Part shown: positions 43,404-52,534 of the stretch, in pieces
Layout of the letters: the number at the start of each line of letters is the position of its first letter
Numbering within the stretch: position 1 is the first letter of the stretch
Assembly (NCBI RefSeq): GCF_020509005.1
Contig: NC_063017.1
Coordinates: 2,294,001 to 2,358,000 of the forward strand
Direction: 5' to 3'
DNA from: Fulvia fulva
Lineage: Eukaryota > Ascomycota > Dothideomycetes > Mycosphaerellales > Mycosphaerellaceae
DNA: 64,000 nucleotides
Notes under the pieces: model-generated
The model's database searches: none
What the model saw: the letters and a program-made list of their open reading frames with translations, nothing else
Told to the model about the DNA's origin: nothing
Translations under genes and position numbers: made by a program

Positions 43404-43637
43404 TATTAAGAACATATAGGCCGTAGGACAAGTATATAGGTGTAGGTGTGTTATGTGACTAGATTACGTAATTAGGGTTTGCTAGCCTATAGGCTAGTAA
43501 ACATCCGGACACCTAGCATCTACCTATACTAATACCGGCGATACTATATATAGATATACGCTATCCTATTAGGTCCTTCTTCGTCTTTTGTGTGATCCCC
43601 CGTCTTCTACTACTACGTAACTCGTACCTATTTAACA
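43404..43637 (+). repeat. Solo copia LTR, RIP-mutated
   Basis: 234 bp matching the LTR of the intact copia element at 44477 along its whole length, with differences almost all CA-to-TA or TG-to-TA (start tattaagaac for tgttgagaac; gcagg to gtagg; ctacaccaacacc to ctatactaatacc). Flanked by gtcct and lying inside gag of Gypsy-E. A solo LTR arises by recombination between the two LTRs of a full element. Confidence 0.9.
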
Positions 43638-43642
43638 GTCCT
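43638..43642. repeat. Target-site duplication of the solo copia LTR, right copy
   Basis: gtcct, matching 43399-43403. Confidence 0.8.
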
Positions 43643-44000
43643 TAAGGTAAGGTTTGACCTAGTTCTACGTACTTCTACGAAGGAACGTAATAGCGAAAAT
43701 AGTTCTCTTATCGTAATCGACTAGGTTAAATATAAGATATATATCTATCTAATTAATCTAATTATCGAACTTGGCCCTATCTCTATAGAAGAGGTTAGGC
43801 TTAGTAGGCTTAACGTCCTTCTTCCTAGGAAGGGGTTCGTTATCCTTATTAGACTTATCGTTATTTATAGTAGTTATCTATAGTAGCGTACGGCGGATAC
43901 TTCCTACTTTACTAGGGGCAGGTGTTCTCCTTCTAGCTACCTAAGTAGTACTTATCCTAAGGGCGTTTAAAGTATTAAAGTCTCGTTCTAGGCCTAATCT

Positions 44001-44471
44001 TAAAGGAGAGAAGAGTCGAGTTACGTAGCGGTATTCTTTAGAGAGGCTAAGGCGGGCTAAGAGTAAAGTACAATAATTAGAGTAGAGGTCGTATTCTAAT
44101 TAGTAAGATAGTAATATAAGTTAAACGCCTCGAATATATAAGGGATTCTTAGCGTTCCTAAATTTAAAGGAAACGTTACTATATCTTAGCTCTATAATCG
44201 ACCGTTTGACTAACCGACCGGTCGTCTAGTTATCTAGTTGCCTAGCCTTACGTATTCGACTATATAAGCCTAACGTAGTCGTATACGTAATCTATCCGCG
44301 TCCGAGGCCAAAGCGATTAGTCCTTGTCTTCCGTTTCCTATATTTCTAGTATATATCCTACGAGACTCTCTCTCTCGTTCTTTTAAAACCGTAATAGCTA
44401 CCCCTAGATTAAACTTAGGACCTCTAATATTTGCCGGTCGGTAAGATAATTATACGCTTAAGTAAAAGTTC
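44001..44471. other. RIP-degraded DNA, probably Gypsy-E upstream region
   Basis: No clear coding motif or LTR boundary. CA/TG remain rare. Likely the N-terminal gag or leader of Gypsy-E by position only. Confidence 0.35.
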
Positions 44472-44476
44472 GTATA
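44472..44476. repeat. Target-site duplication of the copia element, left copy
   Basis: gtata, repeated at 50012-50016. Confidence 0.88.
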
Positions 44477-44709
44477 TGTTGAGAACATACAGGCCGCAGG
44501 ACAAGCATGTAGGTGTGGGTGTGTCATGTGATAGATCACGTGACTAGGGTTTGCCAGCCTATAGGCTGGCCAACATCCGGACACCTAGCATCTACCTACA
44601 CCAACACCGGCGATACTGTATGTAGATACACGCTATCCCATTGGGTCCTTCTTCGTCTTTGGTGTGATCCGCCGTCTTCCACTGCTACGCAACTCGTACC
44701 TGTTTAACA
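44477..44709 (+). repeat. 5' LTR of the copia element
   Basis: TGTTGAGAAC...TTTAACA. It holds a cacgtg box near 44537-44542 and a perfect 18-bp palindrome, gccagcctataggctggc, at 44553-44570. Confidence 0.93.
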
Positions 44710-44723
44710 GGTTATGAGCCCGG
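44710..44723 (+). other. Copia primer binding site (initiator tRNA-Met anticodon arm)
   Basis: ggttatgagccc starts directly after the LTR. Its complement, gggctcataacc, is the conserved anticodon arm of eukaryotic initiator tRNA-Met, not the tRNA 3' end. Drosophila copia primes from such an internally cleaved half-tRNA. Confidence 0.7.
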
Positions 44724-45216
44724 GTTAGCAACTCGGTGTTTCACCCTCGACAAAGTCGTATTGGAGTTATTCCTCTTCAGAACAAAAGGAAGGCAGACTG
44801 GAGGCCGCACCCGCATTGCACAGGAAGCTACAGCCGCGCTGTAGGTGCATATAAGACGTGAAAGAGCCTAGTGAGGCACTGTCAGACTCCGAGTCAGGGA
44901 GCCTGTGCCAATACCTCAGACAAGTGGGCGAGCTTACTGAGAAGAGTCGCTCTCCGGACATCGCGTTCGCATCGACTAACTGTTCCATCTGAGAGAGCCG
45001 CAGTGTCTCAGAAACCCCCTCTGCTGAGAGAGTTACGCTACAGTGTCTCAGCACTAACACGATCCTTACCGACCGACTTTCCTCCTCTTCCCGGCGGATA
45101 GCCATCCTCTCCGCTATCAACCTCGCGTTCGGTTTATCCCATTTCGATCCGATCGCGTACGACCGAATACATCCTTTTACCTGAGGGCAGCCAACCTGTC
45201 CCTCAACTTACAAAAA
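44724..45216 (+). other. Copia leader
   Basis: About 490 bp between primer site and ORF. No long frame in the sense direction; an antisense 117-codon frame at 44767-45120 looks incidental. No RIP signature. Confidence 0.5.
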
Positions 45217-48200
45217 ATGGAGAACGAGACTGGGTTCATAAGAAAGAGAGCAGCACCTCTTCTGACAAGAGAGAACCACGAAACATGGTTCAAGCTGATG
45301 AGAATACACCTGGTATCAAAGCAGGTTGACTGGGTCCTCGAAGACATCATCACGGACATTCCCGCTGCAACCCCATCTATAGCGACACCCTCTGCATCAT
45401 CGGAGTCATCCCTTCCTTTGGATCAAGCGATAAGGAAGGCATCGTACAGACGGCACAATGCAACGGCCCTGTATGAGATGTACATCTGTCTGTCGACAGA
45501 TGACCAAGAGATGACATACGAGATCCGGCATGCGAAGGAGTTGTGGGAATGGGCTGAAGCTAAATATAAGAGAAGACTTCTCGCTACTGGAAGAAGTTTG
45601 CTTCAGCAATACACCAATTTCGTGATGACAGAAGACCAGTCTATAGATGACGCCTGGCAGGAGCTTAGCTCAATTGCAAGGAGGGCTGTTTCAATCTCGC
45701 CTCAGTTCCAAGACATCAAGACTGAGGACAGAAAGATCCAGCAACTCTTAGCAGCTCTGCCAGACTCATTTGGCTCAATTCGCGATGCAATTGATGCCCA
45801 GGTGAATCTCTCACCACAAGACATTCTTGCAATTCTTAGGGAGAAGCAAGAATCAATGATTCATCAAGGGACAGCCATGTTCGCTAAGAAGGGTTTCCAG
45901 GGCAAGCTCACGTGCCATCTCTGCGGTGGTGACCATTTTATGAGCAAGTGCCCACACCTTTCTGCAGCTCAGCAGGCTGTTAGGAACAAGGACAAACTAG
46001 CTAGGGTTACCTACCCTGCTAAGAGACAACCGTCACCACCTCGTAGGAGGTCATCATCACCAAACCTTCGTGATGTCCTCAAGGTGATGACGGACCTTGC
46101 AAAGCAGATGAAGGAGAGCCGCAAGCCAAAGGCCTCCTCTAGTAAGCCTGCAAGGGCCCATGCGACCCAGGAAGACGCATCAGACCCTGAGATACCATCA
46201 GAAGATGATGATGTTGATGAGGTTGCCCATTCCACTGTGGAAGCCAAAGGCAAGTACCCCTCGTCCGAGTGGTTGCTTGACTCTTGTGCATCATCACATA
46301 TGACTGACCAAGATTCACTATTCAGGACACTGAAGCCTCTTCAAAAGAGGAAGTGGATCAAGGTTGGGGGTGGCTATCTACAAGCTACACATATGGGAAG
46401 TGCAGTAATGGGTGGTCCTTCTGGAAAGCAAATTGTCTTAGAAAATGTCCTGTTTGTTCCTGGCCTTGGAGTTAGTCTTGTTTCGTGGAATCAGTTCAGC
46501 CAACAGTTTGCTGTCCAACCACCCAGTTTCACCCTAAAATCCTTGTCTGGTAAACCCGTTGTCCAGACCAAACTTCGAGGAGGAGTACCGTTTATCCACT
46601 CGATCTCGGAAATTCTTGAGCCACAGCATGCTGGCATACTCTCTCAAGAACGTGACGGTACCGCTATGGCTAACACTGAGTCCGAAGATCAGTGGGAGCT
46701 ATGGCATAGAAGATGTGCACACCTTGGCAAGGGACTGCTAAGAAACCTGCATAGAGTCACTGACAAGAAAGATCCCATTCCTGTTCCTTCTGAACACCAG
46801 AATTGCAAGGTCTGCTCCCTTGCAAACATGAGGAAGTTCAAAGGACCTGCCACAGAGAGGAAAGGGGAGAGGCTGGCCCTCATCTCCATTGACATCTGTG
46901 GGCCTTTTCAGGGCGCAGTCTCTAGGCTAGGATACAAATATTGGCTTGAGATTGTAGACAACTTCTCTAGGAAGAAGTGGGTAATCCCTTTGAAGGCCAG
47001 GAGCGACGCTCCTGCAGCCCTACGGGATTGGAAGGTCCAGGCAGAACGGCAGTCAAGGTGCTTTCTGTCTGCGATCCGCAGTGATGGTGCAAAGGAAATT
47101 CTCGCCTTGCTAAAAGAGTGGGAGAAGGAGTTTGGCACTCAGATGGACACAACTGATGCCTACAACTCTCTTCAAAATGGACCTGTGGAAAGGTCAATTC
47201 AAGCCTCTGAGAACACAGTCCGGGCTATGCTTGAAGACTCTGGCATGCCAGTTGAGTTCTGGCCAGAAGCTTTGCAAGCACAGACTGTGATCAGAAACAG
47301 ACTGCCTAATGGTCCGATCATTGATGGTATTGCTCTTTCACCAGAAGAAGCCTTTACTAGCCAAGTACCGTCAGTCGACCATTTCCGCGTCTGGGGATGC
47401 AAAGCTGTGGTCTATGTAGACCCAAGAGCCCAACCTCAAGGCTTGAGGAGAGACAAGTTGATGAACCGAGGAAAAGAAGCCGTGTTTGTGGGCTACTCAG
47501 AAAACACCACAAAACAATGGCTGTTCTGGGATCCCGACATGAAAGCAATAAAAGCGCATAGTCACGTCGACTGGTTTGAGAATGAGAAGGGGGGAGATAT
47601 GGATCTTGGTATCACCTTCACTAACCAGCCGAGTCGAGCGCCACAGCGCAATCCTGTTGGGAGGAAGCCCTTTGGGGCGAAATTTTCCGATAGGGGATTA
47701 TCAGAGACACCGTTACGAAGGCCAGGAGAAAATATTGAGGCGGTTTCAACACTGTCGAAGGCCGATAACGGTGGATCTATACAGAACCTACCCAAGTCAT
47801 CAACACCACAGCAACCGCTGTTTGTGCAACTTCCCCCTCCCCCAAAGGACATTGGGGAATACCAGAAGTTTGGAGATCAGGGTACTCCAATGAAAGAAAA
47901 AGAAGATGTCGTTCAGTTCGACCCATCCGAACACCCAGCGCCACCTCAGGTTGCAGGCAACAAGAGGTCAAGGGGGGACGGAGATGATAACTCTGAAGAG
48001 CATGAGGCTAAACACCATAAGGCTCTTATCGCCCAGATGTTCCATCTAGACCCTACAATGAGCTGGGTAGAGGAGATTCTGAACGACGTGGAAGAACATG
48101 CATTTGCTGCTGTTGGGCAGGCCATAGCCTATCAGCAGGAAGTGCCAATCCCAAAGTCCTATAAGGCAGCCGTAGGAGACCCCGAATGGGGACATATGTG

Positions 48201-49743
48201 GAGAGAGGCAATCGAGAACGAACTTATTGCCTTAGCAAGCAACAACACCTGGGAAGCAGTTGTACCGCCAAAGGGTGCGAATCTAATTACTTCTAGGTGG
48301 GTCTTTGATGTGAAAAGAATGATTAGTGGAGCCATTGAGAAGTTCAAGGCAAGACTAGTTGCAAGAGGGTTTTCACAGAAATATGGGGTTGACTTCGAAG
48401 AGACCTTTGCACCTACTGTTAGACATGATACTCTCCGAGTATTCATGGCAGTAGTATGTGAGAGAGATCTCGAGATGCACCTAGTGGATGTGAATAATGC
48501 TTTTACCCAAAGCAGCCTTCTTGAAGACATCTATATGATCCCACCCCCAGGAGTTGAAGCACCTCCAAACATGGTGTTCAAGGTCCTACGAAGCCTTTAT
48601 GGGCTTAAGCAAGCAGCTAGAGACTGGAACAAGCTCTGTGTTGCGAAGCTAGAGAAGATTGGATTTACCCAGTCCCAGGTAGATCCATGCCTACTTATCC
48701 ATACGGATAGAGACCTTATGGTCCTTACCCATGTGGATGACATACCCATTGCAGCTCCGAAGCTGTCAGATGTTCAGTGGTTTAAGGCTGAGCTTGGAAA
48801 AGTGTTTAAGATTAAAGATCTTGGTGAACCTACGAAGATCCTTGGAATGAGGATTACAAGAGACAGGTCCCAAGGCACTTTGAAGCTTGATCAAGGACAC
48901 TATGTCCACGCTAACTTAGCCAAGATGAACATGGCTAGAGAGAAGGCTACGCCAACCCACTCACCTATGGAGAGCTACGAGCATTTAGTGCCTACGGCAC
49001 CTATGGATGAGAGGTGCAACAAACAGGATTACCAGAGCCACAATGGTACCTGGATGTGGCCAATGACAATGACAAGGCCAGACTTAGCATTCCCCCTTGG
49101 AAGAATTAGCTCATTTGTTGCTGATCCCTCGCAGCAGCATATGAAGGCTTTGAAGAAGCTCTCCCGATACCTGCGGTCGTACCCAGACCTAGGTCTTATG
49201 TATAGAAAGGGAGGGGGCAATCTCCAGGGATACTCGGACTCTGACTACGCTATGGACAAAGTGGATAGAGTCTCAATTCTGGGATACGTGTGGTTCCTTT
49301 GTGGATCACCTGTGTCCTGGATGAGTAGGAAGCAGAAGTCTGTTGCAACATCAACAATGGAAGCTGAGTTCATGGCTATGAACGCAGCCGCAAAGCAGTC
49401 ACAATTTCTTGCTGCTGTCCTCAGGGAAATGGGGTGCCCAGAACTGGTGGGAAAGAGCTCTTTCCAGCCGAGTGTAAGGGCAAGCAAGGGCACTGTTGAC
49501 GAGCTAAGGCCAGTCAAGCTCATGGGTGACAACCAAGCCGCTTTGACACTTGTCAAAGATGCCCATGTGCATGAAAGGTCAAAGCATATTGATGTTGCAT
49601 ATAACTATGTCAGACATCTCTGGTGGCAGAAGAAGATTGCAGTGGACTACTGCCATACAAAGGACATGGCTGCTGATGGGTTAACAAAGCCCCTCAATGG
49701 CCAGCAGTTCCAAAACTTTGTAAGGCAGCTCCAGCTTGCGTAA
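45217..49743 (+). CDS. Copia Gag-Pol polyprotein
   Basis: A single 1508-residue ORF in the order gag, protease, integrase, RT, RNase H that defines Ty1/copia. Gag about 1-330 with a zinc knuckle starting at C233 (CHLCGGDHFMSKC, spacing CX2CX3HX4C, one short of usual). Protease LLDSCASS (D355). Integrase zinc finger near 495-535 (LWHRRCAHLG ... CKVC) and catalytic D559, D623, E658. RT from about 1040: ARLVARGFSQKYGVDFEETFAP, LYGLKQAARDW, then THVDDI at 1171-1176, where His replaces the Tyr of the usual YVDD. RNase H about 1335-1480 (YSDSDYAMD, STMEAEFMA, ADGLTKPL). No stop or frameshift is present, so the protein appears complete. Gag and Pol would have to be balanced by some means other than a frameshift. 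Confidence 0.95.
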   Translation: MENETGFIRKRAAPLLTRENHETWFKLMRIHLVSKQVDWVLEDIITDIPAATPSIATPSASSESSLPLDQAIRKASYRRHNATALYEMYICLSTDDQEMTYEIRHAKELWEWAEAKYKRRLLATGRSLLQQYTNFVMTEDQSIDDAWQELSSIARRAVSISPQFQDIKTEDRKIQQLLAALPDSFGSIRDAIDAQVNLSPQDILAILREKQESMIHQGTAMFAKKGFQGKLTCHLCGGDHFMSKCPHLSAAQQAVRNKDKLARVTYPAKRQPSPPRRRSSSPNLRDVLKVMTDLAKQMKESRKPKASSSKPARAHATQEDASDPEIPSEDDDVDEVAHSTVEAKGKYPSSEWLLDSCASSHMTDQDSLFRTLKPLQKRKWIKVGGGYLQATHMGSAVMGGPSGKQIVLENVLFVPGLGVSLVSWNQFSQQFAVQPPSFTLKSLSGKPVVQTKLRGGVPFIHSISEILEPQHAGILSQERDGTAMANTESEDQWELWHRRCAHLGKGLLRNLHRVTDKKDPIPVPSEHQNCKVCSLANMRKFKGPATERKGERLALISIDICGPFQGAVSRLGYKYWLEIVDNFSRKKWVIPLKARSDAPAALRDWKVQAERQSRCFLSAIRSDGAKEILALLKEWEKEFGTQMDTTDAYNSLQNGPVERSIQASENTVRAMLEDSGMPVEFWPEALQAQTVIRNRLPNGPIIDGIALSPEEAFTSQVPSVDHFRVWGCKAVVYVDPRAQPQGLRRDKLMNRGKEAVFVGYSENTTKQWLFWDPDMKAIKAHSHVDWFENEKGGDMDLGITFTNQPSRAPQRNPVGRKPFGAKFSDRGLSETPLRRPGENIEAVSTLSKADNGGSIQNLPKSSTPQQPLFVQLPPPPKDIGEYQKFGDQGTPMKEKEDVVQFDPSEHPAPPQVAGNKRSRGDGDDNSEEHEAKHHKALIAQMFHLDPTMSWVEEILNDVEEHAFAAVGQAIAYQQEVPIPKSYKAAVGDPEWGHMWREAIENELIALASNNTWEAVVPPKGANLITSRWVFDVKRMISGAIEKFKARLVARGFSQKYGVDFEETFAPTVRHDTLRVFMAVVCERDLEMHLVDVNNAFTQSSLLEDIYMIPPPGVEAPPNMVFKVLRSLYGLKQAARDWNKLCVAKLEKIGFTQSQVDPCLLIHTDRDLMVLTHVDDIPIAAPKLSDVQWFKAELGKVFKIKDLGEPTKILGMRITRDRSQGTLKLDQGHYVHANLAKMNMAREKATPTHSPMESYEHLVPTAPMDERCNKQDYQSHNGTWMWPMTMTRPDLAFPLGRISSFVADPSQQHMKALKKLSRYLRSYPDLGLMYRKGGGNLQGYSDSDYAMDKVDRVSILGYVWFLCGSPVSWMSRKQKSVATSTMEAEFMAMNAAAKQSQFLAAVLREMGCPELVGKSSFQPSVRASKGTVDELRPVKLMGDNQAALTLVKDAHVHERSKHIDVAYNYVRHLWWQKKIAVDYCHTKDMAADGLTKPLNGQQFQNFVRQLQLA

Positions 49744-49778
49744 AGGGATTGTAGGAGACCATGTGGCCTGAGTGGGAG
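49744..49778 (+). other. Copia 3' untranslated segment with purine tract
   Basis: 35 bp from the stop codon to the 3' LTR, ending in gagtgggag, the likely plus-strand primer. Confidence 0.6.
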
Positions 49779-50011
49779 TGTTGAGAACATACAGGCCGCA
49801 GGACAAGCATGTAGGTGTGGGTGTGTCATGTGATAGATCACGTGACTAGGGTTTGCCAGCCTATAGGCTGGCCAACATCCGGACACCTAGCATCTACCTA
49901 CACCAACACCGGCGATACTGTATGTAGATACACGCTATCCCATTGGGTCCTTCTTCGTCTTTGGTGTGATCCGCCGTCTTCCACTGCTGCGCAACTCGTA
50001 CCTGTTTAACA
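49779..50011 (+). repeat. 3' LTR of the copia element
   Basis: 233 bp, one difference from the 5' LTR (position 49989). The palindrome recurs at 49855-49872. Confidence 0.93.
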
Positions 50012-50016
50012 GTATA
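50012..50016. repeat. Target-site duplication of the copia element, right copy
   Basis: gtata, matching 44472-44476. Confidence 0.88.
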
Positions 50017-51416
50017 ACAGGACTATTACCTAAGCTATCTTACCGGTAAAAGTTTTATAATCTATACCTTATTATATACGTGATAATAGTAGTAGTAAAA
50101 GTAAGATATAAAGGAATAAAGAAGGGGTATAAAGCTTACCTTACTTATCTTAGCTTACTTTACCTAAAATAACTAGCTTACCCTTACTATAGTAGTAGTA
50201 ATACCGAGGGCCTAACGTTATTACTATAGATAGGGAGGTAGTATTACGGCTACGTAAGCAGCCCGCTTATACCCGCGCTACCGGCTTACCTAAATAGGCA
50301 AAAGACGAGGTCGTAAAGCTCGTAAGCTTTATACTAGCGGAGCCTTATCTAGGCTTACTTCGGATAAGAGACTACCCTAAGTACCGCCGTAATAGGTAGT
50401 TATAATAGAGTATACGTAATTATATAGGATTAGATTATTTACTCTAGCGTACGAGCTAAGGGGGTATATCGCGATCTAAGCGTATATATAGGTAATAGCC
50501 TATTATTAAAACTTAAAGCTATATACGCTAAGAATAAGAAAACTAATTAGTTACCTATAGCCTCTTTAGGAGTAATACTTATCTATTCTAGATAGATATA
50601 TATAATATATAACCTACTTTTAAAACACCCTATATAAGCCCGTATAATAACTTCCTATATAAATAACGTAATATAAGGGTCTATTTACCTTTAGCCGTAC
50701 TCCGAGTAAGTATAGTACTAATTTAGCTCTACTCTAGGTAATATAAACTCGTTAGGATACGTAGTACTTACTCGGAGTAGCTTAAAATAGGCGCTACGAG
50801 TAAGTATACGATATATAGGCTGATAGGCTCGGAGGCTAATAGGCTCGAAGGCTAGGCTAATAGGCTCGAAGGCTAGGCTAATAGGCTCGAAGGCTAATAG
50901 GCTCGTAGGCTAATAACCGGCTCGTAGGCTAGGAGGTAAAGAGGTACTTAGGAGATACTTTAACATTTAGGCGTCCGCTACTAGGTACCTCGTTATAATT
51001 CTTACTTAACTATAGTATAAGCTTCGCCGTACCCTAGTAATCGCCGTACCCTAGTAACTTTTTATTATTAATACTATTAATATTGCTTATATCAACTTGA
51101 TTCTTTTCCTAATATATTTGTAGCTATCTGATTCTATATTCTATATAGTTATATTATATAAAAACACGTTATATTACTAAGAGGTTAGTATTAACGCTTC
51201 GGTATAGGATTTTAGTAAAAGCCCTACTAAAGCTTTTTACGCCCGTATCGAGATTTACGCGTTTCTTACTTTCTTACTACCTTACTATATATAACAATAT
51301 ACTATAAAGCCTACTATAGTGCCTATAGTCTCTTAAATTCTATATTTACGATACTATTCTAAGTAATTTAAGCTATATATCGTATATTTTAAGCGTATAT
51401 AGCAATTAATATAAGC
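50017..51416. other. RIP-degraded DNA without recognised genes
   Basis: 1.4 kb very poor in CA/TG and rich in TA. I could not recognise a domain on either strand. It contains a minisatellite (50815-50940). It may be the remains of an element too damaged to identify. Confidence 0.5.
50815..50940. repeat. Minisatellite with 'aggctaataggctcgaagg' units
   Basis: Imperfect tandem array of about six units of 16-24 bp built from 'ggctaataggctcg(a/t)agg'. Longer units add an extra 'ctaggctaatagg'. It lies in RIP-degraded DNA; no coding frame crosses it. Confidence 0.8.
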
Positions 51417-51418
51417 TA

Positions 51419-52534
51419 ACGTACTTTACTACCGAGCAGGCTACTTTTACTAAGAACTATACTACTTCTACTTTAATTGCGACGGTATCTTAATAGGACG
51501 ACATCCTATAGAATCGTTACTAGGAGGACAATTTCTCTTTAGATTCTTCGCTATCTAGCGAGTCTACTTAATAGATACGTACGTTATGCCCCGACTCGCT
51601 ATATTGCTTATAGCGTCGTAGCCTTAGTACTAGCCGAATACTATCTAGCGACTCTCTACTTACTTCCTGCCTCCTAGTATCCTCTAGAGGTATTAATTAC
51701 GACGCCTTATAGAAGTTCAGAGACCCTCTAGACTAAATATACTTACGCTTTCGTGCTTTCCGCTATATAAGGGCCTCGTTAGACTTCCGTAGCTTACTAA
51801 TCTCGCTTCGTATAAGAGCTATCTAATACGCTATCTCTCTACTCCCTCTCTATTGCCCTCTTAAACGACCTTCCTCTTTCTACTACGCCTGTCTAAACCC
51901 GTAACGACGCTCTCAGACGTAATAACACCTATTATAAACCCTGTCTCGTCGAAGTTATAGGTGTCCTAGTTAAGGATACTATACTTCTCCTTTATATTAC
52001 GTATAAGCAAGAACTACCTCTCGATAACGTCTAGATCTTCTATTAGGGCTCGCTAACGATCGTATCTACGTGTTATACGAACCTTTAGCTCGCGATGCCG
52101 CCTAATGAACCTGTCTGTCCAATTGAGACTAGCGGGCTTGAGACCCTTCTCTTGCAGTAATGAATCGGCTATTGCTCGTACACTAGCCTTTGATAGCGGG
52201 AAACCTCTAAGATCCAGCTCGAGTATGTACTCAAGTATCACCCTCTCTTCTAGCTCTGTAAGCTTCTTCGAATTGGGCTCGCAGTCACCCCGAGGAGGTC
52301 GTCTATTCAATCGATACCCTAGTGTAGTTCGAGACGCGTCGTATACCTTTACAGCAAGTCGATTCGTGATTGTCGCGTCGCGTTTCGTGGCCTGGACAGC
52401 TAAGGTCAGTTTGGCCTCGTTTGAAGACAATAAACGCTGTAATGGTGGTTGCATAGCTGTATCTGTGGAAGTGGTACAGTTCTTGGCAAAAGTGGCCCGC
52501 TCGGTGGTGTGGCCTGCTCGGTAGTGAAGCACGT
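51419..52534 (-). mobile_element. Pogo/Fot1-type internal-deletion derivative, copy 2, half RIP-mutated
   Basis: 1116 bp with TA duplications (51417-51418, 52535-52536). Its left terminus lacks one 'accgagcgggctatact' block, which accounts for the size difference to copies 1 and 3. From 51419 to about 52085 it is RIP-mutated like its sister copies. From there to 52534 CA/TG are normal and the N-terminal transposase frame is open. Confidence 0.85.
52053..52532 (-). pseudogene. Pogo transposase N-terminus (CENP-B-type HTH), open fragment
   Basis: 159 codons on the minus strand, starting inside the terminal repeat. It contains the paired helix-turn-helix DNA-binding region of Tc5/CENP-B type: a first helix block at about 35-80 (KLTLAVQATKRD, LGYRLNRRPPRGD) and a second at about 90-150 (KKLTELEERVILEYILELD ... 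WTDRFIRRH). It ends where the RIP-mutated part begins. Full Fot1/pogo transposases have about 500 residues, so this piece could bind the termini but not cut. Whether it is made is unknown. Confidence 0.7.

Larger units (their letters stand above)
42271..44000 (-). pseudogene. Gypsy-E gag (with zinc knuckle), RIP-degraded, split by a solo LTR
   Basis: Minus-strand gag. From high to low coordinates: near 43640-43850 the start of the gag domain (KPNLFYRDRAKFDN ... TFLRRST); across the solo LTR, YLDS and DPTGIFRNYILFKDKI near 43340-43400; EYIAKFKEYGQ and IIMFRRRLKDSVKDELI near 43130-43260, a typical Retrotrans_gag signature; a zinc knuckle near 42780-42830 with its cysteines lost by RIP; then a conserved linker (KNLDNIFDLIDT near 42540). 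The frame continues on both sides of the LTR without shift once one copy of gtcct is removed. Gypsy-E upstream of about 44000 is not resolvable. Confidence 0.85.
44477..50011 (+). mobile_element. Intact Ty1/copia retrotransposon
   Basis: 5535 bp with 233-bp LTRs that differ at one site (A at 44687, G at 49989), flanked by gtata. It has a half-tRNA-type primer site, one long gag-pol ORF and a purine-rich stretch before the 3' LTR. CA/TG content is normal, so it escaped RIP. The near-identical LTRs indicate a recent insertion. A RIP-mutated solo LTR of the same family lies 0.8 kb upstream and a damaged integrase fragment of the superfamily at 57135-57480. Confidence 0.95.

Noticed and set aside
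44513..50009. 64-codon frames inside both copia LTRs (44513-44707 and 49815-50009)
   Set aside because: Identical because the LTRs are repeats; no start context or domain, and they lie in regulatory sequence.
50815..50940. CRISPR-like direct repeats
   Set aside because: Contiguous tandem units without unique spacers, in a fungal genome; a minisatellite fits.
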